Part shown: piece after piece, positions 12,608-23,225 of the stretch
Position numbering within the stretch: the stretch's first letter is position 1
Layout: each line of letters opens with the position of its first letter
NCBI GenBank assembly: GCA_037043015.1
Contig: CM073323.1
Coordinates: forward strand, 5,456,001 to 5,520,000
Direction of reading: 5' to 3'
Length of the DNA stretch: 64,000 nt
Source: Bryum argenteum
Lineage: Eukaryota > Streptophyta > Bryopsida > Bryales > Bryaceae
Notes under the pieces: generated by a model
The model's database searches: none
What the model was told of the DNA's origin: nothing
Seen by the model: only the letters and a program-made list of their open reading frames with translations
Position numbers and translations under genes: made by a program

Positions 12608-12790
12608 CTACTCATGCAAGAAGCCGCCATGGATTGCTGGCATCACCTCCTCGCATTCCTGCAATTTCAAACAGAAACGTCTGTTCATGATCATGTCGTG
12701 CACAAGAAGAGCATGCGAATCGGCACTGAAACCTGCAGCAGCAAGAATTTGAGCCCGACAACTAGCAACCATGTTACAACCAGCAAACAA
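12608..12790 (-). other. Short unrecognised ORF between fold-back and NPF gene
   Basis: A 60-codon reading frame on the minus strand is richer in Cys, Ala and Met than the random frames around it and lies in a locally GC-richer stretch (12600-13000). No family is recognised and no promoter or splice site was assigned. It may be noise or a broken exon. Confidence 0.15.
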
Positions 12791-13398
12791 GTCACACTCT
12801 AAGCATGCAGTTGCGTGCTCGAGTGGGAGGCTCCTTCATGTGATCCAGCCCAAATATTATTATTAAGCCCCCTTGCATGAGGCTGCTGCTGCCCCAGTAC
12901 GAGAAGTCCAGGACGTGAATGTGAACCCCTCCCATTTACTACTTGCCTCGAATCTACCCATCGTCGTCTTCGCTCCCTCGAGACACTTCGTCCGTCATCA
13001 ATCAGCAAGCTTGGTAACTTTTGCCACAAATGTGATTTTCTCATGATGCCCAAAGCTCGCCATTGCAGATGAAGCTCATGTCTTCTTATATAGCTCGCCA
13101 ATGTTCATCGTTCGGTGCAGCTTCCGGTTCGTGAGTAGCTTATTAGTTGTGGTCTCAAGGCTAATATGGTATACTCTCTCTCGTTCTGTGCAGTTTCCGG
13201 ATCTTGACTGATCAATAAGTTTGATGCAGCGGTGGACTCGAAGCTGATATGGTTTACTCACTCTCGCCAATCTGATCGATGCAAACCTAATTGTCACTTT
13301 TGATTGGAGAATGCTGGATGAGTGACATGATGCAAATTATGCTTGTTTAGTAGCAGAGTTCACCGATTTTGGATGTTCACGATCGATGGGTGTAGGAA

Positions 13399-15826
13399 AT
13401 GCAAGACAAGCACATCTTGCGTTGGTCGAGTGAGGAGGAAAAGCATGAGGAAGCTGTCACTAGTATGAACGATTTGCAGAATGGTGATCCTGAGAGTAAA
13501 CCGGCCTACTGGCCTGGAGGCTGGAAGACATCACCTTACATTCTTGGTACGTCTCTCGATCAGAGAATCCTGACCTCTTCAACAAGAATCAAGTCGTTTG
13601 TATGTGTGAGTGATGTGTGCATGGTGTCATTTTGGAGGTTCGAGTGTACTCCATTCTCTGAGCGTGGTGTTTCATGCACAGGGAACCATTTCCTGACAAC
13701 AATAGCGTATTACGGAGTGGCAACAAACTTAGTACTCTACCTCACGCAGGTTCTGCATGAAGGGAATTCCGCTGCCGCAGCGAATTATAGTAACTGGCTG
13801 GGGACGTCGTACCTTACGTCGCTAATCGGAGCGTTTCTGGGTGACGCGTACTGGGGTCGTTACTGGACTGCCATCGTCTTCTCCACCATCAACCTCTTCG
13901 TAAGCTCATGATAGTGTGTTCTTCTGATTTCCCGCACTCTAGCTGCGAGCCAGTGTGGCTAATCACTGCAATGCACTGGGTCGCAGGGAATGGTAGTTCT
14001 CACTCTGTCTGTGACAATTCCATATTTGCGGCCTGCACCATGCGCATCGGACTCGCGATGCCCGAAACCGAATATTGCGCAAACGGGCGTGTTCTACTTC
14101 GCACTGTACGCGGTGGCGCTCGGCGCCGGTGGGTTCCAGCCATGTCTGTCCGCGCTCGGAGCCGACCAGTTCGACGAGCGGGACACCAAGGAGAGCAAGC
14201 ACCAGAAGATCTTTTTTAGCGTCTACTACCTCTGTCTGTGCGCCGGCGCGCTCATTGCCGGCAGCGTGTTGGTCTACATTGAAGCCAATGTGGGCTGGGA
14301 CTGGGGCTTCGGAATCTCCCTCGCCGCTTTGGGCGTCGGCACTCTGGTGCTTATGCTCGGAAATCGGCTGTACCGGGTCAACCCTCCTGCTGGCAACCCG
14401 CTTGCTCGCATTGCGCAGGTGATCGTCGCCGCTGTTAGGAAATGGCAGCTCGTGGCGCCGCGAGACGACTCGTTGCTGTATGAGGTCGAAGACCGCTCGG
14501 CTATTCACGGCAGCCGCAAAATCAAACGCAGCCATGAATTCATGTACACCTTACACCCCCCTCGTTGTATACTTGAATTGTCGTCGTCCCTGGGTATTGC
14601 GGTAAACCCTGAACCCCAGTCGCCAATGCAATTTTTGCGTAATTTCGGCGACCTTTGATGCAGTGCAGGTTTTTGGACAAAGCGGCAATTGCGAGTGAAG
14701 AGGAGAGGCAGGGTGACCCGGGGAGCTATAGTCCGTGGAGGCTGGTGACGGTGACGCAAGTGGAGGAAGTGAAGTTTCTGTTGCGGATTCTGCCCGTGTG
14801 GCTCTGCAGCATCATCTTCTCCGCCATCTACACGCAGATGCTCACGCTTTTCATCGTGCAGGGCGCCACAATGGACACGCGCGTGGGAAGTAAGCACATT
14901 CCGCCGGCGTCCATTTCACTGTTCGACTTCATCAGTGTCCTCTGCTGGGCGCCGATCTACGAGTGGGTGTTAGTGCCGCTGGCGCGCCGCTACTCGGGCA
15001 ACGAACGTGGTTTCACGGGGCTGCAGCGCATGGGAATCGGCCTCGCGGTCATCACCGTCGCCATGATCGCTGCCGCCATTGTTGAGATTGAGCGCCTCAA
15101 ATTGGCGCGGATTCATGACCTCCTCGACTCGCCCGGCGTCCCCGTCCCCATGAGCATCTTCTGGTGCACCTTCACACCTCTCCACAATTCAACTAGTCAT
15201 CGCACTCGTAAGACCAAGGATCCATAAGGTGATCAATTGAACTGATGGACATAATCCAAATGGGCCAATTTTTGCAACACCAAGTCTGTTCATCAGATAA
15301 ATTGAACTGATGAAGTCTCAGAATCTCTAGAATCTAATTGGGCTCTTTGTGCAGGCAAGTGCCGCAGTACTCGCTGGTGGGAGCTTCGGAGGTGTTCACG
15401 TACATCGGGCAGCTGGAGTTTTTCTACGAGCAGAGCCCGGACGGAATCCGTGGGCTCGGAAGCGCGCTGGCACTCACAACGTTCGGGCTCGGCAACTACC
15501 TGAGCTCGATAATCGTTACAGCTGTGACGAACATCACGAGCTCGGGGGGACGCACCGGATGGATCCCAGCCAAGAACCTCAATCGAGGTCACTTGGACTA
15601 TTTCTACTGGCTTGTCGCGGGAATCAGCGCGCTGAACCTCGTCCTCTACATCAAATGCGCGCAGTGGTACCGCATCACGAGCACCCAGTTGACCATCCCC
15701 AGCGGCACTTGCATGAGCCCCACGGGGTGCATCGAACACAAATCCTTTTCACGCCATTCAGAGCCCTACCATCACGTCGAATGCGGCCATGAACACTGTA
15801 ACGACAGTGCAGATCATGTTGGATGA
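13399..15826 (+). CDS. NPF (NRT1/PTR family) transporter, 629 aa, five exons
   Basis: Exons read at 13399-13546, 13682-13899, 13987-14543, 14669-15163 and 15355-15826, all GT/AG, with phases joining to 630 codons including stop. NPF proteins are 12-helix plasma-membrane or vacuolar carriers for nitrate, peptides or hormones, usually proton-coupled. Family signatures are clear: WPGGWKTSPYILGN at the start, AYYGVATNL in helix 1, NW.GT.YL..L.GAF..DAYWGRYWT, a large hydrophilic loop in the middle, QRMGIGL, and VPQYSLVGASEVFTYIGQLEFFY near the C terminus. The helix-1 motif normally written ExxER/K (NEFCER) reads NHFLTT here, so the residues tied to proton coupling are absent. The substrate cannot be told from sequence. 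The alternative is a recently inactivated gene, but the frame is otherwise whole. Confidence 0.9.
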
Positions 15827-16256
15827 ATTTTTTACTCAAACACCTCTTAGTTGTATCTTTGGCCTTGAAAGCTTAATGAAAAATTACATAACGAGATTCA
15901 CCTCGCCATGTCCCACCACCAATGCGGTCGCAATCCACCGGCCCTGCAGATCATGTTGGCTGATTAACCGGCATTCATATCTCGGAATTGACGACTTCAA
16001 TGAAACTCATCACCATATTCATTCACGAGCACGAACCTTTTCTGCAGTAAAGTCCAAATTTCTGACGATAGGAGAGTGCCGATTGTCATGTAGTTTTGTG
16101 GTGGTACGTCTTTGCATGGATTGAATTATCTGGAACGGCGTCAGTTCGAGAAAAATACCTATCAACAGCCTTCACTGAGTTGATGATCCACGACCGCGCG
16201 CGTGTTGCGAGCGTCGCGCTTCTAGACTTGACAGTGGGGAGGGGAATTGGTGAGCT
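15827..16256. other. Spacer between NPF and RibB genes
   Basis: It contains the NPF 3' flank and the short, GC-rich upstream region of the RibB gene from about 16190. No mobile element was seen. The RibB promoter elements are not obvious. Confidence 0.4.
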
Positions 16257-16985
16257 ATGGGGGAAGTAGAAGCGGTGCCGGAATGGAGTGCGGCCCTGGA
16301 GGCCTTGCGAGACGGCAAGTGTGTGGCGGTGCTGGACGGCGAGGATCGCGAGGGCGAGACAGACCTCTTCTTCCCAGCGGCCTCGCTATCCCCCACCTCC
16401 CTGCGCTTCCTGCGCACGCAAGCGGGCGGGGAGCTTTACATTTCAGTCGGACACGAAGTCGCGAGTGCATTCGGGCTCCCTTTCATTGGGGAGGTTCTGG
16501 CGAAGCCTCTGGTTACTGACTCCTTCCCCGTCTTCCAGCATATGGGCAAGGCGCGTGGAGAGATGTGCCAGGGGAGCTGCTCCGTGGGTCTGTCGTTGGA
16601 CCACCGCACGACGAAAACGGGCGCGCCCGACGTCGAGCGCAGCTTCACGTGCCGTAGGTTGGCGGAGCTCTATCAGGAAGTTGCGACTGGAGTCTCTCAA
16701 AACGACGCTGCGAAGCGTCTCGGCGAGGAGTTTCACACACCGGGTCACATTTTCTTGTGCGTGGAGAATCCTTCGGGGCTGCGAACGCGCACTGGTCACA
16801 CGGAACTCTCCATCGCGCTCGCGAAAGCGGCCAATGTCACGCCCGTCATGGTGGGCTGCGTCATGCTCAGCAATGATGGAGACGATTTCGGCGCGCTCAA
16901 ACCTGATGCTGCTAGAGCCTGGGCGGCTCGTCACGACGTGCCCTTCATCACGGGCGCTGCCATCACCAAAGCACTCAGCTTGTAG
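16257..16985 (+). CDS. ribB-like: Monofunctional 3,4-dihydroxy-2-butanone 4-phosphate synthase (RibB type), intronless
   Basis: This 242-residue protein would convert ribulose 5-phosphate into 3,4-dihydroxy-2-butanone 4-phosphate plus formate, the four-carbon precursor of riboflavin. The Mg-binding acidic loop DGEDREGETD is at residues 27-36, TPGHI with its conserved His at 161-165, and GHTELSIALAKAA with the second metal-site Glu at 180-192. All key residues are kept and the length fits a stand-alone RibB domain. There is no N-terminal extension for plastid import and no GTP cyclohydrolase II half, unlike plant RIBA. The stretch from VGLSLDHRTTKTGAPD through RSFT and the 'REGETDL' loop read more like archaeal RibB than plant or E. 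coli versions. The gene is a single exon and GC-rich, while its neighbours are split. Horizontal acquisition is an inference. Confidence 0.88.
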   Translation: MGEVEAVPEWSAALEALRDGKCVAVLDGEDREGETDLFFPAASLSPTSLRFLRTQAGGELYISVGHEVASAFGLPFIGEVLAKPLVTDSFPVFQHMGKARGEMCQGSCSVGLSLDHRTTKTGAPDVERSFTCRRLAELYQEVATGVSQNDAAKRLGEEFHTPGHIFLCVENPSGLRTRTGHTELSIALAKAANVTPVMVGCVMLSNDGDDFGALKPDAARAWAARHDVPFITGAAITKALSL

Positions 16986-17604
16986 CACAATGCAGTAATT
17001 CTCATCTTTTGGGCTGCCAATTTCTGTGCACATTCTTCTGGTTTCAGCGGCTGCCAGTGCATGTTCGTAGAACTGATGAGTCGGCCATTTGGTCCTGGAA
17101 ACGAGCGGTAGGGTGAATGCCTGCTCCGCTTTGCCGCATACCAGCTTCCGAGCTTGGATTGCAAGAGTGATCGATGTCGCTATTGCAGAGTGAGATGGCC
17201 ATGGCCTGAGATCAGTTCGAGAACGGGGAGCGCTTGTATATCTCTCTATTGAGTTAATTCATTTGATATCGACCTGCCAATTGGTGGCATGCTCGAATTG
17301 TGCAATTCCTCTCTTGCTAAAAGAATATTGGTTGTCAACTTGGTGCTCTAATTCTCATTACATTAATTGATTGTCAGCAAATTACAGAAACTTGACCTTA
17401 TTGTTTACATACAACGCACCATTAGGGGACGAAGAAATTGTATCAGGCTTTGTTTATTTTGTCAAATTATTAATGAGCCAGGGTCCCTTTACACTATGGA
17501 CCATGAAGATTGACCATAGCCTTCTAAAACTTGTGATTGGAGAGTGAAGTGCTCTTGGTCCCATTTGGCTTTACACTACCTTGATTATAGTTTAGTCAAA
17601 GCAG
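16986..17604. other. Spacer after RibB gene
   Basis: A modestly GC-rich 3' flank fades into AT-rich sequence by 17.25 kb. No gene or repeat was recognised. Confidence 0.4.
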
Positions 17605-17756
17605 ATACCTTGCCCATTGTTTTTTTTTTTTTTTTTTTGAGACAAATGGTGTAGATTCCATTGCAGTAAATAAAATACAACACCCAACAAAACCAGGCTT
17701 GGTGACCCTCGCCGGCGAATACCTATTTTTTAAATACCTTGCCCATTGTTTAATTA
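17605..17756 (-). mobile_element. Short poly(A)-tailed retroposon with target-site duplication
   Basis: A run of about 21 T (17619-17639) followed by about 95 bases of unique sequence is bracketed by a direct repeat containing ATACCTTGCCCATTGTTT, left copy from about 17606 and right copy at about 17736-17753. In the minus orientation this is a body followed by a poly(A) tail with a target-site duplication, the hallmark of LINE-driven insertion. The body (GGCGAGGGTCACCAAGCCTG...) shows no tRNA box and is not recognised. It could be a 5'-truncated SINE/LINE end or a retrocopied transcript fragment. Confidence 0.75.
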
Positions 17757-18009
17757 TTTAAGAAGAAATGAGGGAAAAAAAGGAGGGTATGAGAGAGAAT
17801 GGTGAGGATTTATTTTAGAAAAATGAGCTCAAACTCTTGCACGTCCAAATCCACTTTACACTACAAGAGTGACCAAGCCACTCAAAAATCCATTTTTTGA
17901 TTTATCATGTTCAGGGCTGTTGGCCAAGAGCCAGGAACATGAAAATGATTTTAATTTTCTTGATCATGGCTCTTGGTCCGTAGAGTAAATCCTCCTGCAC
18001 AAAGAAAAC

Positions 18010-18122
18010 ACCTCTCACTCGTTTGACCCCTCACTCGGATGACCCCTCACTCGGATGACCCCTCACTTGGTTGACCTCTCACTCGGTTGACCCCTCACTC
18101 GACTGACCCCTCACTCAGTCGA
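18010..18122 (+). repeat. 16-17-bp tandem repeat, about seven units
   Basis: Variants of GACCCCTCACTCGGAT are repeated head to tail without spacers. Units differ by one to three bases. It is a minisatellite, with no coding meaning seen. Confidence 0.85.
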
Positions 18123-18609
18123 ATAAAGTTCAAGTTTGGTTCAGTCAGACATACGCAAACCCACTTTCGTCATCCAAGTTGTGTAGAAACTCGTCTTTGT
18201 ATGAAGATGAGACTTCTACCACGAAGATTGTTTGTAAGATTTTCATCGTTCAGATTTTCTCCGTTCAAATTTGAAAGCATTTCACTTCAATGCAGCGACA
18301 TGAAATACAGTCTTCCATTAAAGTACACACAATGAATCTCCATGTCAATTTGACAGAAGTTGGGCAACTGACATGAAATAAGAGTGAATCTATTCGGAAC
18401 TGCCGATTCGGAGAAATGATCACAATCATCGTACAACAAGCTTGAATCGATGAGGTCAAACCTGTGTACTATCGTCCAGTGGGATTCTGTGGGCCAACTA
18501 CTGAAACGTGGCCATCGGCAGAGCCGTACTTTTACTTCATTTTCTTCCTATAAAAAGTAATTGAAAGGATATATATACTACAAGTCAAAAATTTGTGGAC
18601 ATCTCTTCA

Positions 18610-18691
18610 GTCGCTTTGGCCGAGTGGTTAAGGCGTGTGCCTGCTAAGTACATGGGGTTTCCCCGCAAGAGTTCGAATCTCTTAGGCGACG
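18610..18691 (+). tRNA. tRNA-Ser (anticodon GCU), 82 nt, no intron
   Basis: The acceptor arms GTCGCTT / AGGCGAC pair fully, with one G-T, and the discriminator is G. The D arm is GGCCGAGTGGTTAAGGC (A box). The anticodon stem TGTGC/GTACA encloses the loop CTGCTAA, giving anticodon GCT. A long variable arm (class II, as expected for Ser) is followed by the T arm AAGAG-TTCGAAT-CTCTT (B box). A T-run at 18720-18726 can end RNA polymerase III transcription. The nuclear cytosolic type fits its nuclear surroundings. Confidence 0.95.
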
Positions 18692-18800
18692 ACAGAGTGA
18701 TACCGATTCTGCGACTGAAATTTTTTGTTTTCTTATGAACTCCTACGAACTAAAGTGAAGGCCTGCACCGGACACCGGCGCCTTCAATTGCGTAGAGATC

Positions 18801-19262
18801 AAGATCTCAGCTCTTTTGATAGCTGTGAAACTCGAAGATTCTAGGGTTTCAATCAAGGAACTTTCTGTGCCATGGTCTATTGTATGATCTCAGCTCGTAT
18901 GATAGGTGTAATTCCCTCAAAACTCGAAGATTCTAGGGTTTCAATCAATGAACTTGCTGTGCCATGGTCTATTTTATGCACTCTTCATGGTTTGGCTGTT
19001 CACTCAGAGCTTGAAGTGTCTGGAAACTGCGGCAGTATCGATATTGACATTTCAATTCCGGATTGCGGTATTTTTTTAGGGTTCAGGGTTTCGAGCTAGA
19101 ATTTGCATACTCTTGCCACCAATTAGAAGATGTGAGAGCTGCCGTTCATAGCATAGGCCTTCTGTTCAGATTCACAAGTTGATTGGCACAATTTGAAGAT
19201 GGTAGGGTTTCATACATGAATCTGCTGTCCCTTGGTCAATTTCTTGTTCTTCACGGTATGCT
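18801..19262 (+). repeat. About 90-bp tandem duplication with a third worn copy
   Basis: Two units (about 18801-18888 and 18889-18980) share ATCTCAGCTC, GAAGATTCTAGGGTTTCAAT and GTGCCATGGTCTATT. A worse-preserved third copy is at about 19195-19262. A 75-codon frame runs across the second unit but is not recognised. Confidence 0.7.
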
Positions 19263-19357
19263 GGTCACTTTGAACGAATCGTTTATCCTGTGTGAATGTG
19301 CGTCAATTCAATTCTACGAGTCTGCGACTGTTTCTACAGAAAGCTGACATGCATCTC

Positions 19358-19468
19358 CTTTGAATTGTTGTATTCTTTCGAATTGTTGTATTCTTTCGAA
19401 TTGTTGTATTCTTTCGAATTGTTGTATTCTTTCGAATTGTTGTATTCTTTCGAATTGTTGTGTTTCTT
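19358..19468 (+). repeat. 18-bp tandem repeat, about six units
   Basis: The unit TCGAATTGTTGTATTCTT is repeated nearly perfectly. Because 18 is a multiple of three, it gives an open frame reading FELLYS repeatedly. The frame is short and has no other gene signal. Confidence 0.9.
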
Positions 19469-20294
19469 TTGGGATTCAGAGTTTCACGCTTAAATTTTTT
19501 ACGGGCTTGTTGGTTGTTGCGTTGTGATGAACGATACCTTGAATCTAAAGTGTTGCAGGTGGGGTGCATCACTAATTGTCATTGGGTTTGCAAATAGAAT
19601 GTAAGAGGTAAATGGGAATACTATATGTCATGCAACACTATATCTGATTATTAGTGTAGTGCATATTCCACATAAGATATGAAAAATGCATTTTGGTAAA
19701 CTTCTCTTTTTATAAACTTTTGGTTGTTCCAATGTTGGGTGTATTCGGAGCGAAACAAACAAGGACAATCTTTATTATTGTATACATGCCTCATTTAACT
19801 AAATCCGAATTCATTTGAGAAAACTAGACTAGAAGAGATTTTGGACTTTTCAATTTGTGCGACGGTAATTATTTTAATGATTACCTTTTAGTATCTTCAT
19901 ATTCTTATGCAATCCCCAAATTGAATATTTAATGTGGTTCACTTTTCTTTCACAAAGCTATGGGGGAGCCCACGTTGTGTTACTTCTAAATTGCTGTTAG
20001 TCTAGAAGTAGTTAAGGGTGGCATATTTATATTCAAATGGAGTGATTAAACTTGTGCTAATTTTGGAACATATAGTCGTGAAAAAACGTCATGAAAGTGA
20101 CTATATATCATAAAAACAAGGATCACTTTACAAAACTCATATTTTATAAAAAAAGCTATTTTGCTCTACATATTCTCAAAATCAAAGGGGTTCTTATATG
20201 TGGGCCAATGCATGGGAAGTAGCATAGTTGTCACACAAGAATGAGATAAGAATCGCACCATTTTGTCATGGCCTTTAGTCATAGACATTCAAAA
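19469..20294. other. AT-rich spacer
   Basis: I see no coding, structural or repeat signal that can be named here. Confidence 0.4.
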
Positions 20295-20512
20295 TTAACC
20301 CCTAAACGTCCCTAGTGTCGAAAAACGACATTTTGGATGAAGGGCAGAAACTTTGAAGAGCCATAACTTCTTCATCCAAACTCCATTTTTGACGAAATCA
20401 CTTGAATTAGGTCACAAATCAAGTCTAGTATATGTGGTAAAAATTGCAGACTCATAAAATAAAGTATGAATAAATGGCATGGATTTCGGTGAAGGCAGCT
20501 TTTGAATGATCT
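20295..20512 (+). mobile_element. 5' fragment of the 981-bp TTAA family
   Basis: It begins TTAACCCCTAAACGTCCCTA and follows the 27172 copy for about 215 bases (including the GAGCCATAACTTCTTCATCC phrase), then the match stops. No right end is found, so the copy is truncated. Confidence 0.8.
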
Positions 20513-21119
20513 CTTTACACTAACAAGGTCATCTATGATATTTCTACAATACCTCATGGGCTCTACTTTACAATGGCAGAAAATTATAAATCGCTCTCTA
20601 CGATAAACATTGCAATACAGTTTCCTACTTAAGCCCGCTTTATAGTACAAATGACAAGCCTCTCGCCTCCGCTTGGGCCCTAGTTTATACTTGAGAGGCC
20701 AATGCTTGGGAAGCCATGGCCTTTGGATGTGGTGTAAGTGATAGAAGGCTCTAATGATCTAAAATGATCATTAAATATAATAAATGATTAGTTGGGTTTT
20801 TTAAGAGTAATGCTCTCCTCCCCGATTTAGACTTAGCCACACCTCACGCTGACAATGGACCCGGCGCCCTCAACCTTACCGACTGTTCCTACAGTCACAC
20901 CTTGATAAGTTAACTGTTGGGAGTATTCTTTTTGTGAACACTTAGGGAATAGTAAAATTTAACACTTATAACACTTACAGTAATTAGAAAGTAAATACAT
21001 AACATTCGTAGAAAAAATGGGATGAAATTACAAAACATTGATTCATTATTTACCTAAGTCTCTTGAAAGAATGAGTCAATAGTAGTGTGGTGAGATTCTG
21101 CTACACACCAAGATTTTAT
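20513..21119. other. Spacer, possible left end of the pogo-like element
   Basis: ACCTTGATAAGT at about 20901 is mirrored by ACTTATCAAGGT at about 22157, both pointing toward the transposase relic between them. These could be terminal repeats of that element, but no target duplication was seen. Nothing else was recognised. Confidence 0.3.
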
Positions 21120-22085
21120 TTCCTTTTGTGATGCTCTAATATTCCTAATGGACAACATGGTGTCATTAGGTCTTTGCTTCGAAAACGTCTTCACAATTTG
21201 AAGAGCGCGACTTACATCTTTGAAGCCCACAACCTCTTCTGCTATATTGTGAGGAATAGCTTTATCGAGATCTTTAATATATTTGTGCTCACTACCTTGT
21301 TGTTAGGATGAAAGCATTCAAAGAATTTCTTCAAGAGTGGGCTGATAAGGGTTATTCGAATCAAACTCAAGCTTATAATTTTAACACTCTTAAACGTCCA
21401 TATGAAGACATCCATATTAGGAGTCTCGTTTTGAGAGGAAGATGGTGACTAATTCAAAAATGGTCAATGATTCAAAAGTTTGTGTTGTCATCTATGCTTT
21501 TTTATTAGCATGCTATTAAATGCCTAGATTTTTTGGATTTGAAATGTGCTTGCTTGTAAAAGCGTGAGGCTTCAAGTATCATTGATAACCAATGGAGAAA
21601 GCATTTGCAATAAGTGCCACTATGATTCGTTACATTTGTTTCTTTTTTCGAGATAACCTTTTTGTGACTATTGTACGATTTGATTCCAATCTATAAAAAA
21701 GTTGAGTTTCATTCATGCTGAAAATATCACAACTCTTATATTGATATATAAGAGTTTTCATGTCTTCCATGTTCTTTAGAACTTCTTCAAAAACGTTGAT
21801 TGGTTGACTGATGCATCTTCACCATGACAAGTATAACTCTTGACATTATATCTTTTCTTCAATTTTTGCACCCATCTACGAGAAAATTGAAGCTCCTTCT
21901 AGTTGCAACCCCTAGGAACTAATGCTTAAAATCTCTTTTGCAGCAGCCACCATAAGGTGATCGATAAAGCTACATTATTTTCTTACATTGTTGTAAACCA
22001 ATTAAAAGTGGCTTCACCCACTTCGCGGTACTCAAACTTCCGTATGCACTTGGGATCACCAAAGTGTACAACGTCAAGTCCACTA
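21120..22085 (-). pseudogene. Pogo/Tigger-like transposase relic (CENP-B-type HTH)
   Basis: Read on the minus strand, about 21850-22060 carries a CENP-B-like helix-turn-helix pattern: EVGEATFNWFTTM, then RRWVQKLKKRYNVKSYTCHGE ending HGEDASVNQ. This is the layout of Tigger/pogo transposases (..WF..M R.....F.aS.GWl.rFk.Rh....). The last part (about 21130-21330) encodes KDLDKAIPHNIAEEV ... HTTIDSFFQE, like the C-terminal 'tsLDSFF' of that family. The middle is too worn to read, and several frame breaks and stops are present. This is a plain DNA transposon, long dead. Confidence 0.6.
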
Positions 22086-22239
22086 TATTCTTTTTTTTGC
22101 TTTATGAGCTTAAAATGTTTTACTTTATGAGCTTAAAATTGTTTTACTTTATGAGCTTATCACTTATCAAGGTAAATTAACAAAGTTGGGAGCATAACAT
22201 TGTATAACACTTAACACATAACAATTCATAGTGTTAAAT

Positions 22240-22487
22240 TTAACCCCTAAAGGTCCAGGAAATCGAAAACTGCTTTTTGGAGTCTAAAATTCAGCCAACT
22301 TTGACAATTATAATCTCACAAATGAAGAAGAATCAACGGTTCAATTTTGGCAAGTGAGTGGAAGGTTAAATTAACTTTAAGATCCTACGGTTGGATCTTC
22401 CAAATAATTCTTAGATTGAGATTTTTTAGGCCTGAAGTAAGGGAATGTCCATTTTTACAATTTTGCATCAAGAACCTTTAGGGTTAA
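22240..22487. mobile_element. TTAA-flanked MITE, 248 bp
   Basis: The ends are TTAACCCCTAAAGGTCCAGG and AGAACCTTTAGGGTTAA. It belongs to the same subfamily as 9280-9548. Its right TTAA (22484-22487) is also the left TTAA of the next element. Confidence 0.8.
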
Positions 22488-22853
22488 CCCTTAAACGCCC
22501 AAGCAAGCCCGAGGGGCTTGATTCCAACAGAATCTTCCCTGTAGCTCTCATTGTGCTCAACTTTCCACTTATATTTTGATGTCAAACTGGTCACCTCCTT
22601 AAGATGCATTCAAAAAGTGAAATCTTACAATTCAAATCACAATTTGTACGATTGATTTTGTGCTTTGAAAGGATTGTGGTAGGTAGGTTGGGGTTGTACA
22701 TAACCTTGTAAGAGGTTGCAAGCTCATCATTGATTGGTCCATTCATGATGCCCAAGTTCAAAAAGTGCACTATTCATGATGCCCAAGTCCAAAAGATGCT
22801 GTGATCCAATTTCGGGCTGCCCGTTTTAGACCCCATGAGTGTTTAAGGGTTAA
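22484..22853 (+). mobile_element. TTAA-flanked MITE, 370-bp subfamily
   Basis: The ends are TTAACCCTTAAACGCCCAAG and GAGTGTTTAAGGGTTAA. It is 370 bp including both TTAA and close to the 11521 copy. It abuts the 248-bp MITE and shares one TTAA with it, so one element inserted at the border TTAA of the other. Confidence 0.9.
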
Positions 22854-23225
22854 GGGAATAGAAATCTCCATAACACATATAGAGTTTTAACACTTATCGA
22901 GGTAACAGTTATAGTGTAAAACTCGTGCATTTCACTTCTCTCCATCTATCTCATTTCGAATCGATAGATCTATCCAGGGCTCCAGTCAGTCCAGTGCAGA
23001 CTGCAGACTTACGTTGACTTTGATGGCTTTCCGGCACCTCCAGCCTGTTCCACTCCCTTCTCGCACCCAAATCGTCGGTACCGCTAGAGCATTTTCAGAT
23101 GTCTTGTTCCCGAATAGCCGGTACCTCTTTATCATTCTCACAGGTTCCTGTTCGGGGAGGTGCGAGACGAGACGAGACGAGACGAGAGTCTGTCGATTAG
23201 AGCAAGCTAAGTGAAGCTAAGCGCA
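22854..23225 (+). promoter_or_regulatory. Upstream region and leader of CASP-like gene 1
   Basis: C/T-rich sequence leads to a GACGA microsatellite at 23163-23187 (about five units) just before the ATG at 23226. No TATA box was assigned. Confidence 0.35.

Noticed and set aside
12253-12630. 125-codon minus-strand frame as a gene
   Set aside because: It runs straight through the fold-back, has no recognisable domain, and its frame is probably chance.
18010-18122. CRISPR-like array
   Set aside because: Units are directly adjacent without spacers and the context is plant nuclear. It is a minisatellite.
19296-19493. Open frame with repeated FELLYS as a small repeat protein
   Set aside because: The frame is open only because the 18-bp satellite unit is a multiple of three. 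It starts and ends in non-coding-looking sequence.
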